Of a stretch of 64,000 bases of DNA, positions 8,831-17,692 are shown one piece after another. The stretch's first letter is position 1. Every line of letters starts with the position of its first letter. The stretch covers positions 434,001 through 498,000 of the forward strand of contig JANZNS010000004.1 in assembly GCA_025153445.1 (NCBI GenBank), read 5' to 3'. The DNA is from Marinobacter sp. BGYM27 (lineage in GTDB: Bacteria > Pseudomonadota > Gammaproteobacteria > Pseudomonadales > Oleiphilaceae). The notes under the pieces were generated by a model. That model searched no databases, was not told the origin of the DNA, and saw nothing but the letters and a program-made list of their open reading frames with translations. Both the position numbers and the translations under genes were made by a program.

Positions 8831-10903
8831 ATGTCCACTTCGAACCACGCCGTTCGCTCCCTGACTGCGGCCATTCGCCGCACGCTGCCCGTCGCATTGA
8901 TACTTGTTCCCGCTACTGCGCTTGCGCAGTCTGACACCACGACACTTGATACATTAGTCGTGTCAGACACCGCACTGAAGGTGGAAACGCCTTTGGTGGA
9001 GACGCCTCGCCCTGCATCCGTTGTCGATCAGGAAGAGCTTGAAGAGCGCAACGTCCAGTCACTGGATGAGACCTTCCGCTACCGGGCAGGCGTGCTGTCT
9101 GGCCAGTACGGCGGAGACAACGACACCGACTGGTTCAAGATACGCGGCTATGATCAGGCGACCTATCAGGATGGCTTGCGCATATACCGGGAAGGCTTTT
9201 ATCAATGGCTACCGGAAACCTTCGGGCTGGAACGGGTTGAATTATTGAAAGGCCCGGCGTCCATTCTCTATGGTGAAGCACCTCCGGGTGGCGTCATCAA
9301 TGCCATCAGCAAACGGCCGACGGAAACACCCCAGGGGCTGATTGAGGTGCAGGGCGGCACCAATGATCATCAGCAACTTGGTGTGGACACCGCAGGCCCG
9401 ATTTCCGATGACGGCGACGTCCGCTACCGCCTCGTAGGGCTCTACCGCTCTGGCGAAGGCGATATAGATTATACCGAGAACGAACGTTACTACTTCGCGC
9501 CGAGTCTTGAGTGGGACATTACCGACCGCACGCAACTAACCATTCTCGCCAGCCTGCAAAAAGACGATGCAGTGCCCTACAACGGCTTCAAACTGCCTTA
9601 CGGTACGGTTGAAGAAACGCCGTTCGGCAAGGTTGATCCTTCAACCAGCTACAGCGAACCGGATTACGACACCAACGAGCGTACCCAGACCGCCATCGGC
9701 TATGAATTCTCCCACGCATTCAACGACAACTGGTCGTTCGAACAGGACTTCCGCTACAGCAAGCTGGACCTTCTACTTCGTAGCAGCTACATCCTGTATG
9801 CCGATAGCCCACGCACCGGCGTTCGGGGCCTGACGTATCGCGACGGCGAAATCGAAAGCTGGACTGTGGACAGCCGGATGGTCGGCAAGTGGTTCACCGA
9901 CCGTACCGAAAACACCCTGCTGATCGGGCTGGATTACCAGAACCTCGAGAATGACGGTCTGGAGGGCAACCTGTACACCTTCGGCAACGCCTCCATTGAC
10001 CTTTTCGATCCCCAGTACGGTAACTACACCCCGATCGACCCGGCCCTGCTGGAATCCCGCGACATCACCAAAGACCAAACCGGTCTGTATGTTCAGAACC
10101 AGCTCCGCATTGATGATCGATGGATCGTGCTGGCAGGCGTACGCTACGATCAGGCCAAAACAGATAACGAGAATCGCACCACCAACACAACCCAGGAGGC
10201 AGACGACGAGCAGGTCTCCCTGTCGGGTGGCTTGATGTACCTGGCGGATAATGGCCTGTCGCCTTACCTCAGCTACACCGAGTCGTTCCAGCCCATTGCA
10301 GGCACCGATCCAAATGGTGATCTGTACAAACCACGTGAAGGCAAGCAGCTTGAGGCAGGTGTGAAGTTTGCTCCCGACTATCTGGACGGTTACGTCACCG
10401 CTGCGGTCTATCGCATTGAGGAGCAGAATTCACTGGTCACCTCCGCCACCGGGGGTAATCAGGTTCAGGAAGGCGAGCGCAATACCGATGGCCTTGAAGT
10501 GGAAGGCGTTGCTTACCTGACGGACAGGCTACAACTGACAGCCGCCTATACCTACAGTGACTCAAAAACGGAAAACAAGACCAGCTCAGCCGGTGAAGTG
10601 CGCGCTCCGCTGATACCTCGCCACATGGCCTCAACCTGGATTGACTACTCGTTCCTGGACACTGTGCCGGGCCTGAAAGTAGGGGGTGGCGCACGGCACA
10701 TCGGCGAGAGCGTCGACGGCGACATCGAAGTACCGTCAGTTATGCTGTTCGACCTGATGGCCCAGTACGATTTTGCCCGCAACTGGCGCGCGCAGTTGAA
10801 CGTCAACAACCTGACCGACAAGGAATACGTCGCCAGCTGCGACTACTGGTGCTACTACGGTGAGTCGCGTAGCGTAATTGGCAGCGTCAGCTACCGCTGG
10901 TAA
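8831..10903 (+). CDS. TonB-dependent siderophore receptor
   Basis: A 690-residue outer-membrane receptor for an iron-siderophore complex, powered by TonB. A signal peptide ends near ALAQS (residue about 33); a TonB-box-like segment TTLDTLVVSD follows. The plug domain (about 60-165) contains RGYDQATYQDGLRI and the ERVELLKGPASILYGEAPPGGVINAISKRP signature of siderophore receptors. The rest is a 22-strand barrel ending in VSYRW with a terminal aromatic residue. ATG 8831 has GAGGT 5 nt upstream; an earlier frame from 8783 would disrupt the signal peptide. The ligand is not identifiable; the family includes ferrichrome- and hydroxamate-type receptors. Fur-like sites lie upstream. Confidence 0.92.
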   Translation: MSTSNHAVRSLTAAIRRTLPVALILVPATALAQSDTTTLDTLVVSDTALKVETPLVETPRPASVVDQEELEERNVQSLDETFRYRAGVLSGQYGGDNDTDWFKIRGYDQATYQDGLRIYREGFYQWLPETFGLERVELLKGPASILYGEAPPGGVINAISKRPTETPQGLIEVQGGTNDHQQLGVDTAGPISDDGDVRYRLVGLYRSGEGDIDYTENERYYFAPSLEWDITDRTQLTILASLQKDDAVPYNGFKLPYGTVEETPFGKVDPSTSYSEPDYDTNERTQTAIGYEFSHAFNDNWSFEQDFRYSKLDLLLRSSYILYADSPRTGVRGLTYRDGEIESWTVDSRMVGKWFTDRTENTLLIGLDYQNLENDGLEGNLYTFGNASIDLFDPQYGNYTPIDPALLESRDITKDQTGLYVQNQLRIDDRWIVLAGVRYDQAKTDNENRTTNTTQEADDEQVSLSGGLMYLADNGLSPYLSYTESFQPIAGTDPNGDLYKPREGKQLEAGVKFAPDYLDGYVTAAVYRIEEQNSLVTSATGGNQVQEGERNTDGLEVEGVAYLTDRLQLTAAYTYSDSKTENKTSSAGEVRAPLIPRHMASTWIDYSFLDTVPGLKVGGGARHIGESVDGDIEVPSVMLFDLMAQYDFARNWRAQLNVNNLTDKEYVASCDYWCYYGESRSVIGSVSYRW

Positions 10904-10917
10904 CATCAGGCGCTAAA

Positions 10918-10951
10918 AAAGGGCTGTATGACATCCGTCATACAGCCCTTT
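10918..10951. terminator. bidirectional intrinsic terminator
   Basis: A 15-bp stem (AAAGGGCTGTATGAC paired with its complement) with a 4-nt loop carries A-runs on one side and T-runs on the other. It sits between the convergent siderophore receptor and terC genes and can stop both transcripts. Confidence 0.9.
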
Positions 10952-10979
10952 CTCATTTCTGCACACTCAACCTGTCACG

Positions 10980-11729
10980 TCAGCCCTCGGCCTGCTTCTC
11001 CAGCTCTGCCTTCTCGCGATTCTTCTTCCGCACTCTCAGGTTCAGTATCTCGACACCGAACGAGAACGCCATTGCGAAGTAGATGTAGCCTTTCGGGATG
11101 TGCATATCAAAGCCTTCACCCAGCAAGGCGACACCCACCAGAATCAGAAAACTCAGCGCCAGCATCTTGATAGTGGGGTGGGAGTCGACAAAGTCGCCGA
11201 TTGGCTTGGCCGCCAGCATCATAACGCCCACCGCAATCATCACCGCAATGATCATCACGGCCACATGGTCTGCCATGCCGACAGCGGTAATCACCGAGTC
11301 CAGACTGAACACGATATCAATCACCGCAATCTGCGCGAGAATGGCGCCAAAGCTGGCCACCGCCGCAACCTTTGCACTGCCTTCTTCGGTTTCGAGGCTG
11401 TTGTGAATCTCATGCACACTTTTGCCCAACAGGAACAGGCCACCCAGAATCAGGATAAGATCCCGACCTGAAATTTCCTGCTCCAGCACCACAAACAGCG
11501 GCGCTGTCAGCGTCATCACCCATGCCAGTGACAACAGCAACAGAATACGGGTGATCATCGCCAGCCCAAGACCGATGACCCGGCCTTTGTTGCGCTGATG
11601 TTCCGGCAAGCGCCCCACGAGGATCGAGATAAAAATGATGTTGTCGATCCCCAGCACGATTTCCAGCAACGTCAGTGTTGCCAGCGCAATCCACGCCTGG
11701 GGGTCATTGACCCAGCTCAGCCACTCCAT
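10980..11729 (-). CDS. TerC family integral membrane protein
   Basis: A 249-residue inner-membrane protein of the TerC family with about seven helices. The family's acidic membrane motifs are present: LEIVLGIDNIIFISI near residue 22 and DIVFSLDSVITAVGM near residue 138. TerC-family members include exporters of manganese or other metals and tellurite-resistance proteins. The short length without CBS domains resembles the E. coli YgdQ branch. A GGAGA-type site precedes the ATG. The 45-nt gap to the zincin gene leaves no room for a yybP-ykoY riboswitch, often linked to such genes. Confidence 0.85.
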   Translation of the reverse strand: MEWLSWVNDPQAWIALATLTLLEIVLGIDNIIFISILVGRLPEHQRNKGRVIGLGLAMITRILLLLSLAWVMTLTAPLFVVLEQEISGRDLILILGGLFLLGKSVHEIHNSLETEEGSAKVAAVASFGAILAQIAVIDIVFSLDSVITAVGMADHVAVMIIAVMIAVGVMMLAAKPIGDFVDSHPTIKMLALSFLILVGVALLGEGFDMHIPKGYIYFAMAFSFGVEILNLRVRKKNREKAELEKQAEG

Positions 11730-11774
11730 TTAAAACTCTCCTATATATAAAACCGGCATCGTTTGCCAAAACCG

Positions 11775-12707
11775 CTAAAAGATCAGGGCGTCTTTGCGGG
11801 CACCGCGTAACCAGAGGGCCCAATTGTCCTGCATTACTCGCATACCACCAATATAATGTTCGTCCACCAGATAAGACGCCAGCGTCCGGTCCCCACGGGC
11901 ATACTGATGCGTCAAACGGGTCAGAAAACTGCGCCCGGTGGGCGATGACAGCAGAAAATAGACAAACTCCCCGGTCTGGGACTGCAGCGAATACCCCTTA
12001 TCGCGATAATGCCCTCGCCAATCGGTACTCTGCATTGAAAGAAACGCTTTCACGTCCGCCATCAGGTTCCTGTCCCGCATATCACGGACATCGGCGGCAT
12101 TCTCAGGATGGGATTCAATCCTTAACCGGTCACCTGAGCGGGTCAGCATTTCCATCTGCTCGGCCAGCCCTTCATTTAGCCAGGCCGGCAAATAGGGCGT
12201 CAGCGTCGCCACGATCGCGTGGCCTGTTTCATGTTTGATGGTACGGAAGGTGCCTTCACGGTCTTCCCGTATATAGACCACGATGTCGTTGGTCCGCCCC
12301 AGAAAGATACCGCGTGATGGCGGCAACGAACCCTCAATGCGGGTGCTAAGGAAGCTATCGTAGGCGGCCTTGTTGGCCAGTAGCAGAATATTCACGGGCA
12401 CTGTGCGGTGAATATCGAAATAGAGCACGTCGTCAAAAAACCGGTAAACGTGATTCACATCGGCTTCAATACGTTCACGCTCGGTATCGGTGAGGGTGAC
12501 GCCGTCACCGGCGACCACATCAATGTGATAGCGCTGCCAATCAGAGCGGACACCGCGTAACTGGACGGCTTCCTGCTGCTGGTTCTGCACCTGACGATCC
12601 CCGAAGTGCACCACCCCGTTTTCGTCGGTATAGCGGTAGATCTCGGCAAATGCCGCCAAAGGCTGCAACACGCATAGAAAAAAAGCGAAATACACACTTC
12701 TCGCCAT
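11775..12707 (-). CDS. secreted zincin-like peptidase with DUF4124 domain
   Basis: A 310-residue exported protein. After a signal peptide (about 1-21) comes a DUF4124-type domain (EIYRYTDENGVVHFGD). The C-terminal domain looks like a gluzincin metallopeptidase: HETGH near residue 180 gives two zinc ligands and the catalytic Glu, and LNEGLAEQME about 20 residues later supplies the third ligand, as in peptidase MA-like families. Substrate is unknown, probably periplasmic. The gene lies between terC and a decarboxylase on the same strand, without clear operon signs. Confidence 0.75.
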   Translation of the reverse strand: MARSVYFAFFLCVLQPLAAFAEIYRYTDENGVVHFGDRQVQNQQQEAVQLRGVRSDWQRYHIDVVAGDGVTLTDTERERIEADVNHVYRFFDDVLYFDIHRTVPVNILLLANKAAYDSFLSTRIEGSLPPSRGIFLGRTNDIVVYIREDREGTFRTIKHETGHAIVATLTPYLPAWLNEGLAEQMEMLTRSGDRLRIESHPENAADVRDMRDRNLMADVKAFLSMQSTDWRGHYRDKGYSLQSQTGEFVYFLLSSPTGRSFLTRLTHQYARGDRTLASYLVDEHYIGGMRVMQDNWALWLRGARKDALIF

Positions 12708-12796
12708 GGATCACTCCCTGTAATCAATGGGCGTCAGTGTAAAAGGAAGTGGCAAAGACAACCAGTGGCCGCAAATGCGGCCACTGGAGGCAGATA

Positions 12797-13972
12797 TCAG
12801 ACGTAGTAATCCTGCAGCGGAGGGAAGCCGTTAAAGCAGACCGCGCTGTAGGTGGTGGTGTAAGCACCGGTGGTGAACCAGTACATCCGGTCACCCATGG
12901 CCAGGTTCAGTGGCAGGCCGTACTTGTAGTGCTCGTACATGATATCGGCGCTGTCGCAGGTCGGGCCGGCGATCACCACATCCTCACATTCACCGGTTTT
13001 CTCGGTGTACACCGGGAACTTGATCGACTCGTCCAGCGTTTCAATCAGGCCGGAGAACTTGCCGACGTCGGTAAACACCCAGCGGTGCAGGCCGTGACGC
13101 GACTTGCGTGAAATCAGTACCACTTCGCTCACAAGTACACCGGCGTTGGCAATCAGCGAACGGCCCGGTTCGATGATGATTTCAGGGAAGTCATCACCAA
13201 AGTCTTCACGGATGAAGCGCTCAATTTCTTCAGCATAGGTTTTCAGATCATTGGTGCGGCTGACGTAATTGGCCGGAAAACCACCGCCCATGTTGATCAT
13301 CTGCAGCACAATGCCGTCTTCTTCCTTCAAGCGGTCGAAGATAACCTTCACGTTGCCGAGCGCCGCGTCCCAGGCGCCGATTTCGCGCTGCTGCGAACCC
13401 ACGTGGAACGACACACCGTAAGGCACAAGGCCCAGATCGCGGGCCAGGATCAGCAGATCCATCGCCATGTCGGTGTGACAACCGAACTTGCGCGACAACG
13501 GCCAGTCAGCCGTTTGCGTGCCTTCAGTCAGAATCCGCACATACACCTTGGAACCCGGTGCTGCCTTGGCAATGTTGCGCAGGTCAGCTTCAGAATCCGT
13601 CGCGAACAGCCGCACACCACGGTCGTAGAAGGCACGAATGTCCTTCGACTTCTTGATGGTGTTGCCGTAACTGATCCGATCCGGGCTCACGTCCAGCGCC
13701 ATGACTTTATCGAGCTCGTAAATCGACGCGATGTCGAAGTTGGAGCCACGATCACGCAGCAGCGACAGCACCTGCGGCGCAGGGTTGGCTTTCACTGCGT
13801 AATACACGTTTGCGTACGGGAAATTCTCAACCAGCTCGTCGTATTGATTCGCAATGGTGGCGGTATCAACAACGAGACAAGGGGTTTCCTGGGTATCCGC
13901 AAAAGCCTTGATGCGCTTGAAAGTCTCTGCGTCGTAGTAGTCTGTAATCTGGATGCTGTTCTGATCGTTCAT
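12797..13972 (-). CDS. class III PLP-dependent ornithine/lysine decarboxylase
   Basis: A 391-residue decarboxylase of the alanine-racemase fold, making putrescine and/or cadaverine. PLP lysine is Lys61 in YYAVKANP; HVGSQ (190-194), GGGFP (229-233) and EPGR (268-271) bind phosphate; GPTCDSAD at 337-344 places the catalytic Cys339 and Asp340 contributed across the dimer. Length matches bacterial and eukaryotic-type ODC. Ornithine versus lysine preference cannot be told from what I can see. A T-rich terminator hairpin lies about 70 nt upstream of the start on the same strand, ending the preceding gene or acting as a leader attenuator. Confidence 0.9.
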   Translation of the reverse strand: MNDQNSIQITDYYDAETFKRIKAFADTQETPCLVVDTATIANQYDELVENFPYANVYYAVKANPAPQVLSLLRDRGSNFDIASIYELDKVMALDVSPDRISYGNTIKKSKDIRAFYDRGVRLFATDSEADLRNIAKAAPGSKVYVRILTEGTQTADWPLSRKFGCHTDMAMDLLILARDLGLVPYGVSFHVGSQQREIGAWDAALGNVKVIFDRLKEEDGIVLQMINMGGGFPANYVSRTNDLKTYAEEIERFIREDFGDDFPEIIIEPGRSLIANAGVLVSEVVLISRKSRHGLHRWVFTDVGKFSGLIETLDESIKFPVYTEKTGECEDVVIAGPTCDSADIMYEHYKYGLPLNLAMGDRMYWFTTGAYTTTYSAVCFNGFPPLQDYYV

Positions 13973-14035
13973 GGGTGTTTAAGCGTTCTCCCTGTGGGCG
14001 CGGTTTGCGCAGGTAACGTAATGTTTACCGGGTAG

Positions 14036-14062
14036 AAAAAAAGCCCGTTCGATATGACGGGC
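14036..14062 (-). terminator. intrinsic terminator upstream of decarboxylase
   Basis: On the minus strand GCCCGT and ACGGGC (6 bp, 8-nt loop) are followed by seven T residues. It most simply ends the SDR transcript. Because it also lies in the possible 5' leader of the decarboxylase gene, attenuation is possible. Confidence 0.75.
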
Positions 14063-14160
14063 CAGCATTTTCGCGAATGTAGAACCTTTTTCCGTATTCA
14101 CCTAGTGAGGATATTTACCCATATCCCAAACGTAGTTTCTGGCATGAAAGTTGGCAAATT

Positions 14161-15195
14161 TCAGAGGTGACGATACGCCTGCGCTGTCTGCCGAAGGCTC
14201 TGCATGATCGAAGGCCACTCGACGCCGTTGCTGCGGGCAAATTCCCGTGTCTGATCCGATGAGAACGTGCGGGTCTGGATAAACTGGAGCGATTCCGGTG
14301 CGGTCTTCATCAGCGCCGAAACACCGGGAATACGCAACAGCCCCTGTAACACGCGAATAGGCATATGCCGCCGGGGCGGTTTGCGACCCAGCCCATTTGC
14401 CAGTTGGCCGATCACACCGTCAAGATTCGGTGTTTCCGCATCCAGCGCCAGCAAACGCCGAGGCACTGTTTGCGCTTCACAGGCCGCGACGATCAGACCG
14501 GCCAGCAGGTCGACCGGTACCAGCGGCAATTGATGCGCCGATGTGCCGGGGATCATCGTCAGGCGACCATGGGCCAGATTATCCATGAGTTGGTACAGCG
14601 GCTGCGCCGACTCCAGAGCACCGGTTTGACTGTGGCCTGACACCGTAGCCGGCTGCACTTCAATCCAGTCCAGACCCATCGAATCAGCCCATTGGCGTAC
14701 CCGCAAGGCACCCTCGAGTTTGCTTGCTTCATAGGCTCCGGTTTGGCGGTAAACCGCCGGCCAATCCACCGTTTCCGGATGTTCCGGGTCAATACCCAGT
14801 GATTGCAGGTGGGCAGCGTTCTCCAGCATAAAACCGCTGATCATCACCAGTCGGGCCCCGGCTTTGTGCGCCAGTCGGGCAACCGCCAGCGCACCATCCA
14901 CGTTAGTCTGGCGAGCCGCTTCGGTGGGCAACTTCCATGCAAACCGGGCACCGAGATGGACGACGGCATCAAGTGACTCAGGCGCATGCTCCAATGCCAG
15001 ATCCGGCTGATCAAGATCACCCTGAAGTGCTGACAGGGACTGCCCATTACCGCCAAGCCCCTCAATCTGCCGGCGAAAGTCGTCTATTCCCTCGGACCGC
15101 CGCATCAGCGCGATCACTTGATGCTGGCGCGCCGTCAGTTGCGCCACGAGATAGCGGCCGATGAATCCAGTCGCGCCGGTTACCAGTATGTTCAT
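14161..15195 (-). CDS. NAD-dependent epimerase/dehydratase (extended SDR)
   Basis: A 344-residue extended short-chain dehydrogenase. The N-terminal Rossmann motif GATGFIG (residues 7-13) binds NAD(P); TNVDGALAVARLA and the later YEASKLEGAL supply the Y-x-x-x-K catalytic pair. The C-terminal substrate domain gives no clue to substrate. The gene faces away from a MerR regulator across a 93-bp region with a MerR-type promoter, so it is probably that regulator's main target. It ends before a T-run terminator at 14036-14062. Confidence 0.85.
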   Translation of the reverse strand: MNILVTGATGFIGRYLVAQLTARQHQVIALMRRSEGIDDFRRQIEGLGGNGQSLSALQGDLDQPDLALEHAPESLDAVVHLGARFAWKLPTEAARQTNVDGALAVARLAHKAGARLVMISGFMLENAAHLQSLGIDPEHPETVDWPAVYRQTGAYEASKLEGALRVRQWADSMGLDWIEVQPATVSGHSQTGALESAQPLYQLMDNLAHGRLTMIPGTSAHQLPLVPVDLLAGLIVAACEAQTVPRRLLALDAETPNLDGVIGQLANGLGRKPPRRHMPIRVLQGLLRIPGVSALMKTAPESLQFIQTRTFSSDQTREFARSNGVEWPSIMQSLRQTAQAYRHL

Positions 15196-15243
15196 GATGT
15201 TTACTCCTTCAAATGAGACCCCGTCGGGTGCCTTCGGAAACTC

Positions 15244-15275
15244 ATGCTAAAGTGTAAAGTGAACTCTACAGTCAA
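15244..15275 (-). promoter_or_regulatory. MerR-type promoter and operator for the SDR gene
   Basis: On the minus strand TTGACT (15270-15275) and TAGCAT (15244-15249) are 20 nt apart, or 19 with TTAGCA. Within the spacer, 15253-15270 is a dyad (TGTAAAGTG/AACTCTACA, 7 of 9 pairs). An overlong spacer holding a dyad is the hallmark of promoters twisted into activity by MerR proteins. Confidence 0.7.
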
Positions 15276-15288
15276 CAGGTTTTTCATC

Positions 15289-15675
15289 ATGCGGATTGCC
15301 CAGCTTGAATCTCGCACCGGCGTTGGTCGGCATACGCTGCGGTATTACGAACAGGAGGCGCTGCTTCCCGGCATTCAGCGACGGGCCAACAACTATCGTG
15401 ACTACCCTGAATCCGCTGTGCGGCAGGTTGAGCTGATCCGGCAATTGCAGTCGTTCGGCTTCTCGTTGAGCGAAATCAGAACCATCCTAAACGGCATTCA
15501 GTCAAACGAGGTGGACTGCGCCCAGGGCGCACAGCTTCTGGCCGAGAAGCGGCTGGATATCCGCAAGCAGATCCGACAACTGCGCCAGGTCGACAAACTG
15601 CTGGCCGCCGAACAGGTGCGCCTTGAAGAGAGCGCTGCGCGACAGGCGTGTAACGTCAGCGAGCAGTTTTCATGA
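15289..15675 (+). CDS. MerR family transcriptional regulator
   Basis: A 128-residue MerR-family regulator. The winged-helix N-terminus reads MRIAQLESRTGVGRHTLRYYEQ, followed by YRDYPESAVRQVELI and a long dimer helix. A cysteine in VDCAQGAQLLAEKRLDIRKQI sits where MerR has a metal-binding Cys, but the C-terminal CxxC-type loop is missing (only one Cys near the end), so metal sensing is uncertain. The start at 15289 is chosen because an earlier frame from 15244 runs through the operator. It shares 4 nt with the MOSC gene. Confidence 0.9.
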   Translation: MRIAQLESRTGVGRHTLRYYEQEALLPGIQRRANNYRDYPESAVRQVELIRQLQSFGFSLSEIRTILNGIQSNEVDCAQGAQLLAEKRLDIRKQIRQLRQVDKLLAAEQVRLEESAARQACNVSEQFS

Positions 15676-16181
15676 CCTCAGCGACCGTTCCCCAAGGCCT
15701 TGCGCATCTGCTACAACAACTGCCCCAAACCGGGCGCCTGGAATGGATCGGCATTCGTCCCGCCCGGGGTGAACTCATGCAGCGGTGTGCGGAATCCACC
15801 ATTACCGTCGGCGGTGGGCTGGCGGGTGACCGGTTCAAAGGGCGGGCGGACAGTAAACGGCAAGTCACGCTGATTCAGGCAGAGCACCTGCCGGTCATCG
15901 CCTCGTTGTTGCACCGGCAAACTGTCGGGCCGGAGCTGCTGCGACGTAATCTGGTAGTGAGCGGACTCAACCTGCTGGCATTAAAGGGACGGCAGTTTCG
16001 CGTCGGCGAGGTGGTGCTGGAAATGACAGGCCTGTGTCATCCCTGCTCGAAAATGGAAACGACGTTCGGGGCCGGTGGATATAACGCGGTGCGTGGGCAC
16101 GGCGGCATTACCGCCAAGGTAATTACCGGAGGGCAGATTCGGGACGGGGATAGTGTGCAAGTACTGGAAGAGCCGAACTGA
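15672..16181 (+). CDS. MOSC domain protein
   Basis: A 169-residue MOSC-domain protein. MOSC domains handle sulfur or molybdenum-cofactor chemistry, as in the molybdenum cofactor sulfurase C-terminus and YiiM/YuaD enzymes. The conserved Cys region is visible as TGLCHPCSKM, with GGGLAGDRFKG and RQVTLIQ earlier. It overlaps the merR stop by 4 nt (ATGA), so the two are co-translated. Whether it functions with the divergent SDR is unknown. Confidence 0.85.
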   Translation: MTSATVPQGLAHLLQQLPQTGRLEWIGIRPARGELMQRCAESTITVGGGLAGDRFKGRADSKRQVTLIQAEHLPVIASLLHRQTVGPELLRRNLVVSGLNLLALKGRQFRVGEVVLEMTGLCHPCSKMETTFGAGGYNAVRGHGGITAKVITGGQIRDGDSVQVLEEPN

Positions 16182-16214
16182 CCGGCTGCTTCCAGCGCGG
16201 TCAGTTCGCGGATA

Positions 16215-16418
16215 TTACTTGCGAATAAACGCCATAAAACCACCGGCGACCACCGCAGCGGCGCCACCGATCAGATACAGCATGGTGTCATCAGTGAATT
16301 CGCCGGTCAGTCCTTCGGAGATCTGATCGCCCACACTCTGGGATGCGTTCCAGCCGAAATACAGCAGAATCACACCAACGACCAACAGTACAAGCCCTAC
16401 CATTTTAGACGCGTTCAA
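16215..16418 (-). CDS. DUF3185 small membrane protein (TTG start)
   Basis: A 67-residue protein with two transmembrane helices (MVGLVLLVVGVILLYFGW and IGGAAAVVAGGFMAF) flanking SQSVGDQISEGLTG, the DUF3185 signature. The best start is TTG: AAGGAG lies 6 nt upstream and the resulting N-terminus matches the family. GTG three bases earlier is an alternative. Function unknown. Confidence 0.75.
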   Translation of the reverse strand: MNASKMVGLVLLVVGVILLYFGWNASQSVGDQISEGLTGEFTDDTMLYLIGGAAAVVAGGFMAFIRK

Positions 16419-16500
16419 CACGTTCTCCTTACGTTTTGGGTGTCTTCGGCACAAAACCTACACCCATGCAGCGTCAAAGAGAAGCGAAAGCCACCAGCCT

Positions 16501-17589
16501 TCACCTGCTGGCCTGATCCGACTCCCGCTCCAACAACGCGGCTTTGCGCTCGATGCCCCAGCGATAACCGGACAGGCTACCGTCACTGCGCACCACCCGG
16601 TGACATGGGATCGCCAGTGCAATGCTGTTGGTGGCACAAGCCCTGGCCACGGCGCGGGCGGCGGTGGGTTGACCCACTGCGTTGGCAACATCGGTATAGG
16701 TCACAGTGTTGCCACAGGGAATCGCCCGTAACACCTGCCAGACCTTCTGCTGAAAGGCCGTTCCCTGAATGTCGAGCGGCAGGTCCAGTACCGACTCATC
16801 CGGCTGGTTCACGTAACCCACCAATACGGCCACCCAACGGGCAAACGCCGGATCGTCCCCCACCAGTTCAGCTTGGGGAAAACGGGACTGAAAGGCCTGC
16901 AGCAAAGCATCGGCAGTATCACCCAACTCGATCGCACAGATGCCTCGTGCTGTGGCGGCGACCAGGATCACCCCGAGCCGGCAGTCACCCAGCGCAAAGC
17001 GAATGGTTTCGCCACGGCCGCCGGCACGATAGTCCCCGGGGGTCATGCCAAGGTGATCGCCGGTCGCCGCGTAGAGTCGACCCGAGGAGCCAAAGCCTGC
17101 GTCAAGACCGGCGCGGGTACTGGTTTCACCCGAAGCCAGCGCCGCTTTCAGCCGGCTGGCCCGGTGGGCCTGAAAGTAGGCCCGGGGCGTGAGGCCAATG
17201 CGATGTTTGAACTCCCGCTGAAAATGAAAGCGGCTTAGCCCACAGGCCGCAGCCAGCCGTGACAGGGAGGGCTCCGACTCGGCATTTTCGATCTCGCGGC
17301 AGGCCGCGACCATCTGCTGCTGGCGCTGAGCTTGCGGCGCAGGCTGATCGGGATAACAACGCTGGCAGGGTCTGAAACCGGCATCGGCTGCCGCCTCGGC
17401 GGTACTGTAAAAGCGGACATTCTCGCGGTTGGGCCGCCGGGAAGGACAAACCGGGCGACAGAAGACGCCGGTTGTGATCACACCGTAGAAAAAGCGACCA
17501 TCGGCCTGCGGATCCCGGTCACAGACCGCCGCCCAGCATTGCTCGGGTTCAGGCATCAAGTGATCTGATCTGGCTACAGTTATGCTCAT
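16501..17589 (-). CDS. ada: Ada methyl-DNA repair protein and regulator
   Basis: A 362-residue Ada protein, which repairs O6-methylguanine and methyl-phosphotriesters and activates the adaptive response. N-terminal zinc domain: GVFCRPVCPSR and PCQRC give Cys44, Cys48, Cys75 and Cys78. An AraC-type helix-turn-helix follows (LSRLAAACGLSRFHFQREFK). The C-terminal methyltransferase has IPCHRV with acceptor Cys329. The start is set by GGAGG 8 nt before ATG 17589; the frame opens 24 nt earlier. No alkB or alkA is adjacent, so it may regulate genes elsewhere. Confidence 0.93.
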   Translation of the reverse strand: MSITVARSDHLMPEPEQCWAAVCDRDPQADGRFFYGVITTGVFCRPVCPSRRPNRENVRFYSTAEAAADAGFRPCQRCYPDQPAPQAQRQQQMVAACREIENAESEPSLSRLAAACGLSRFHFQREFKHRIGLTPRAYFQAHRASRLKAALASGETSTRAGLDAGFGSSGRLYAATGDHLGMTPGDYRAGGRGETIRFALGDCRLGVILVAATARGICAIELGDTADALLQAFQSRFPQAELVGDDPAFARWVAVLVGYVNQPDESVLDLPLDIQGTAFQQKVWQVLRAIPCGNTVTYTDVANAVGQPTAARAVARACATNSIALAIPCHRVVRSDGSLSGYRWGIERKAALLERESDQASR

Positions 17590-17692
17590 CGGTGTGGCCT
17601 CCATCGGCTTCAATCTTAACCCACATCGGCAGTATGAATCAGCGCAGCCAACGACTCACTCCGGTAGTTGCGGTCCTATTTGAAAAAACTGG

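Noticed and set aside
16440-17192. 250-codon plus-strand open frame
   Set aside because: Antisense to ada; Pro/Arg-rich shadow translation.
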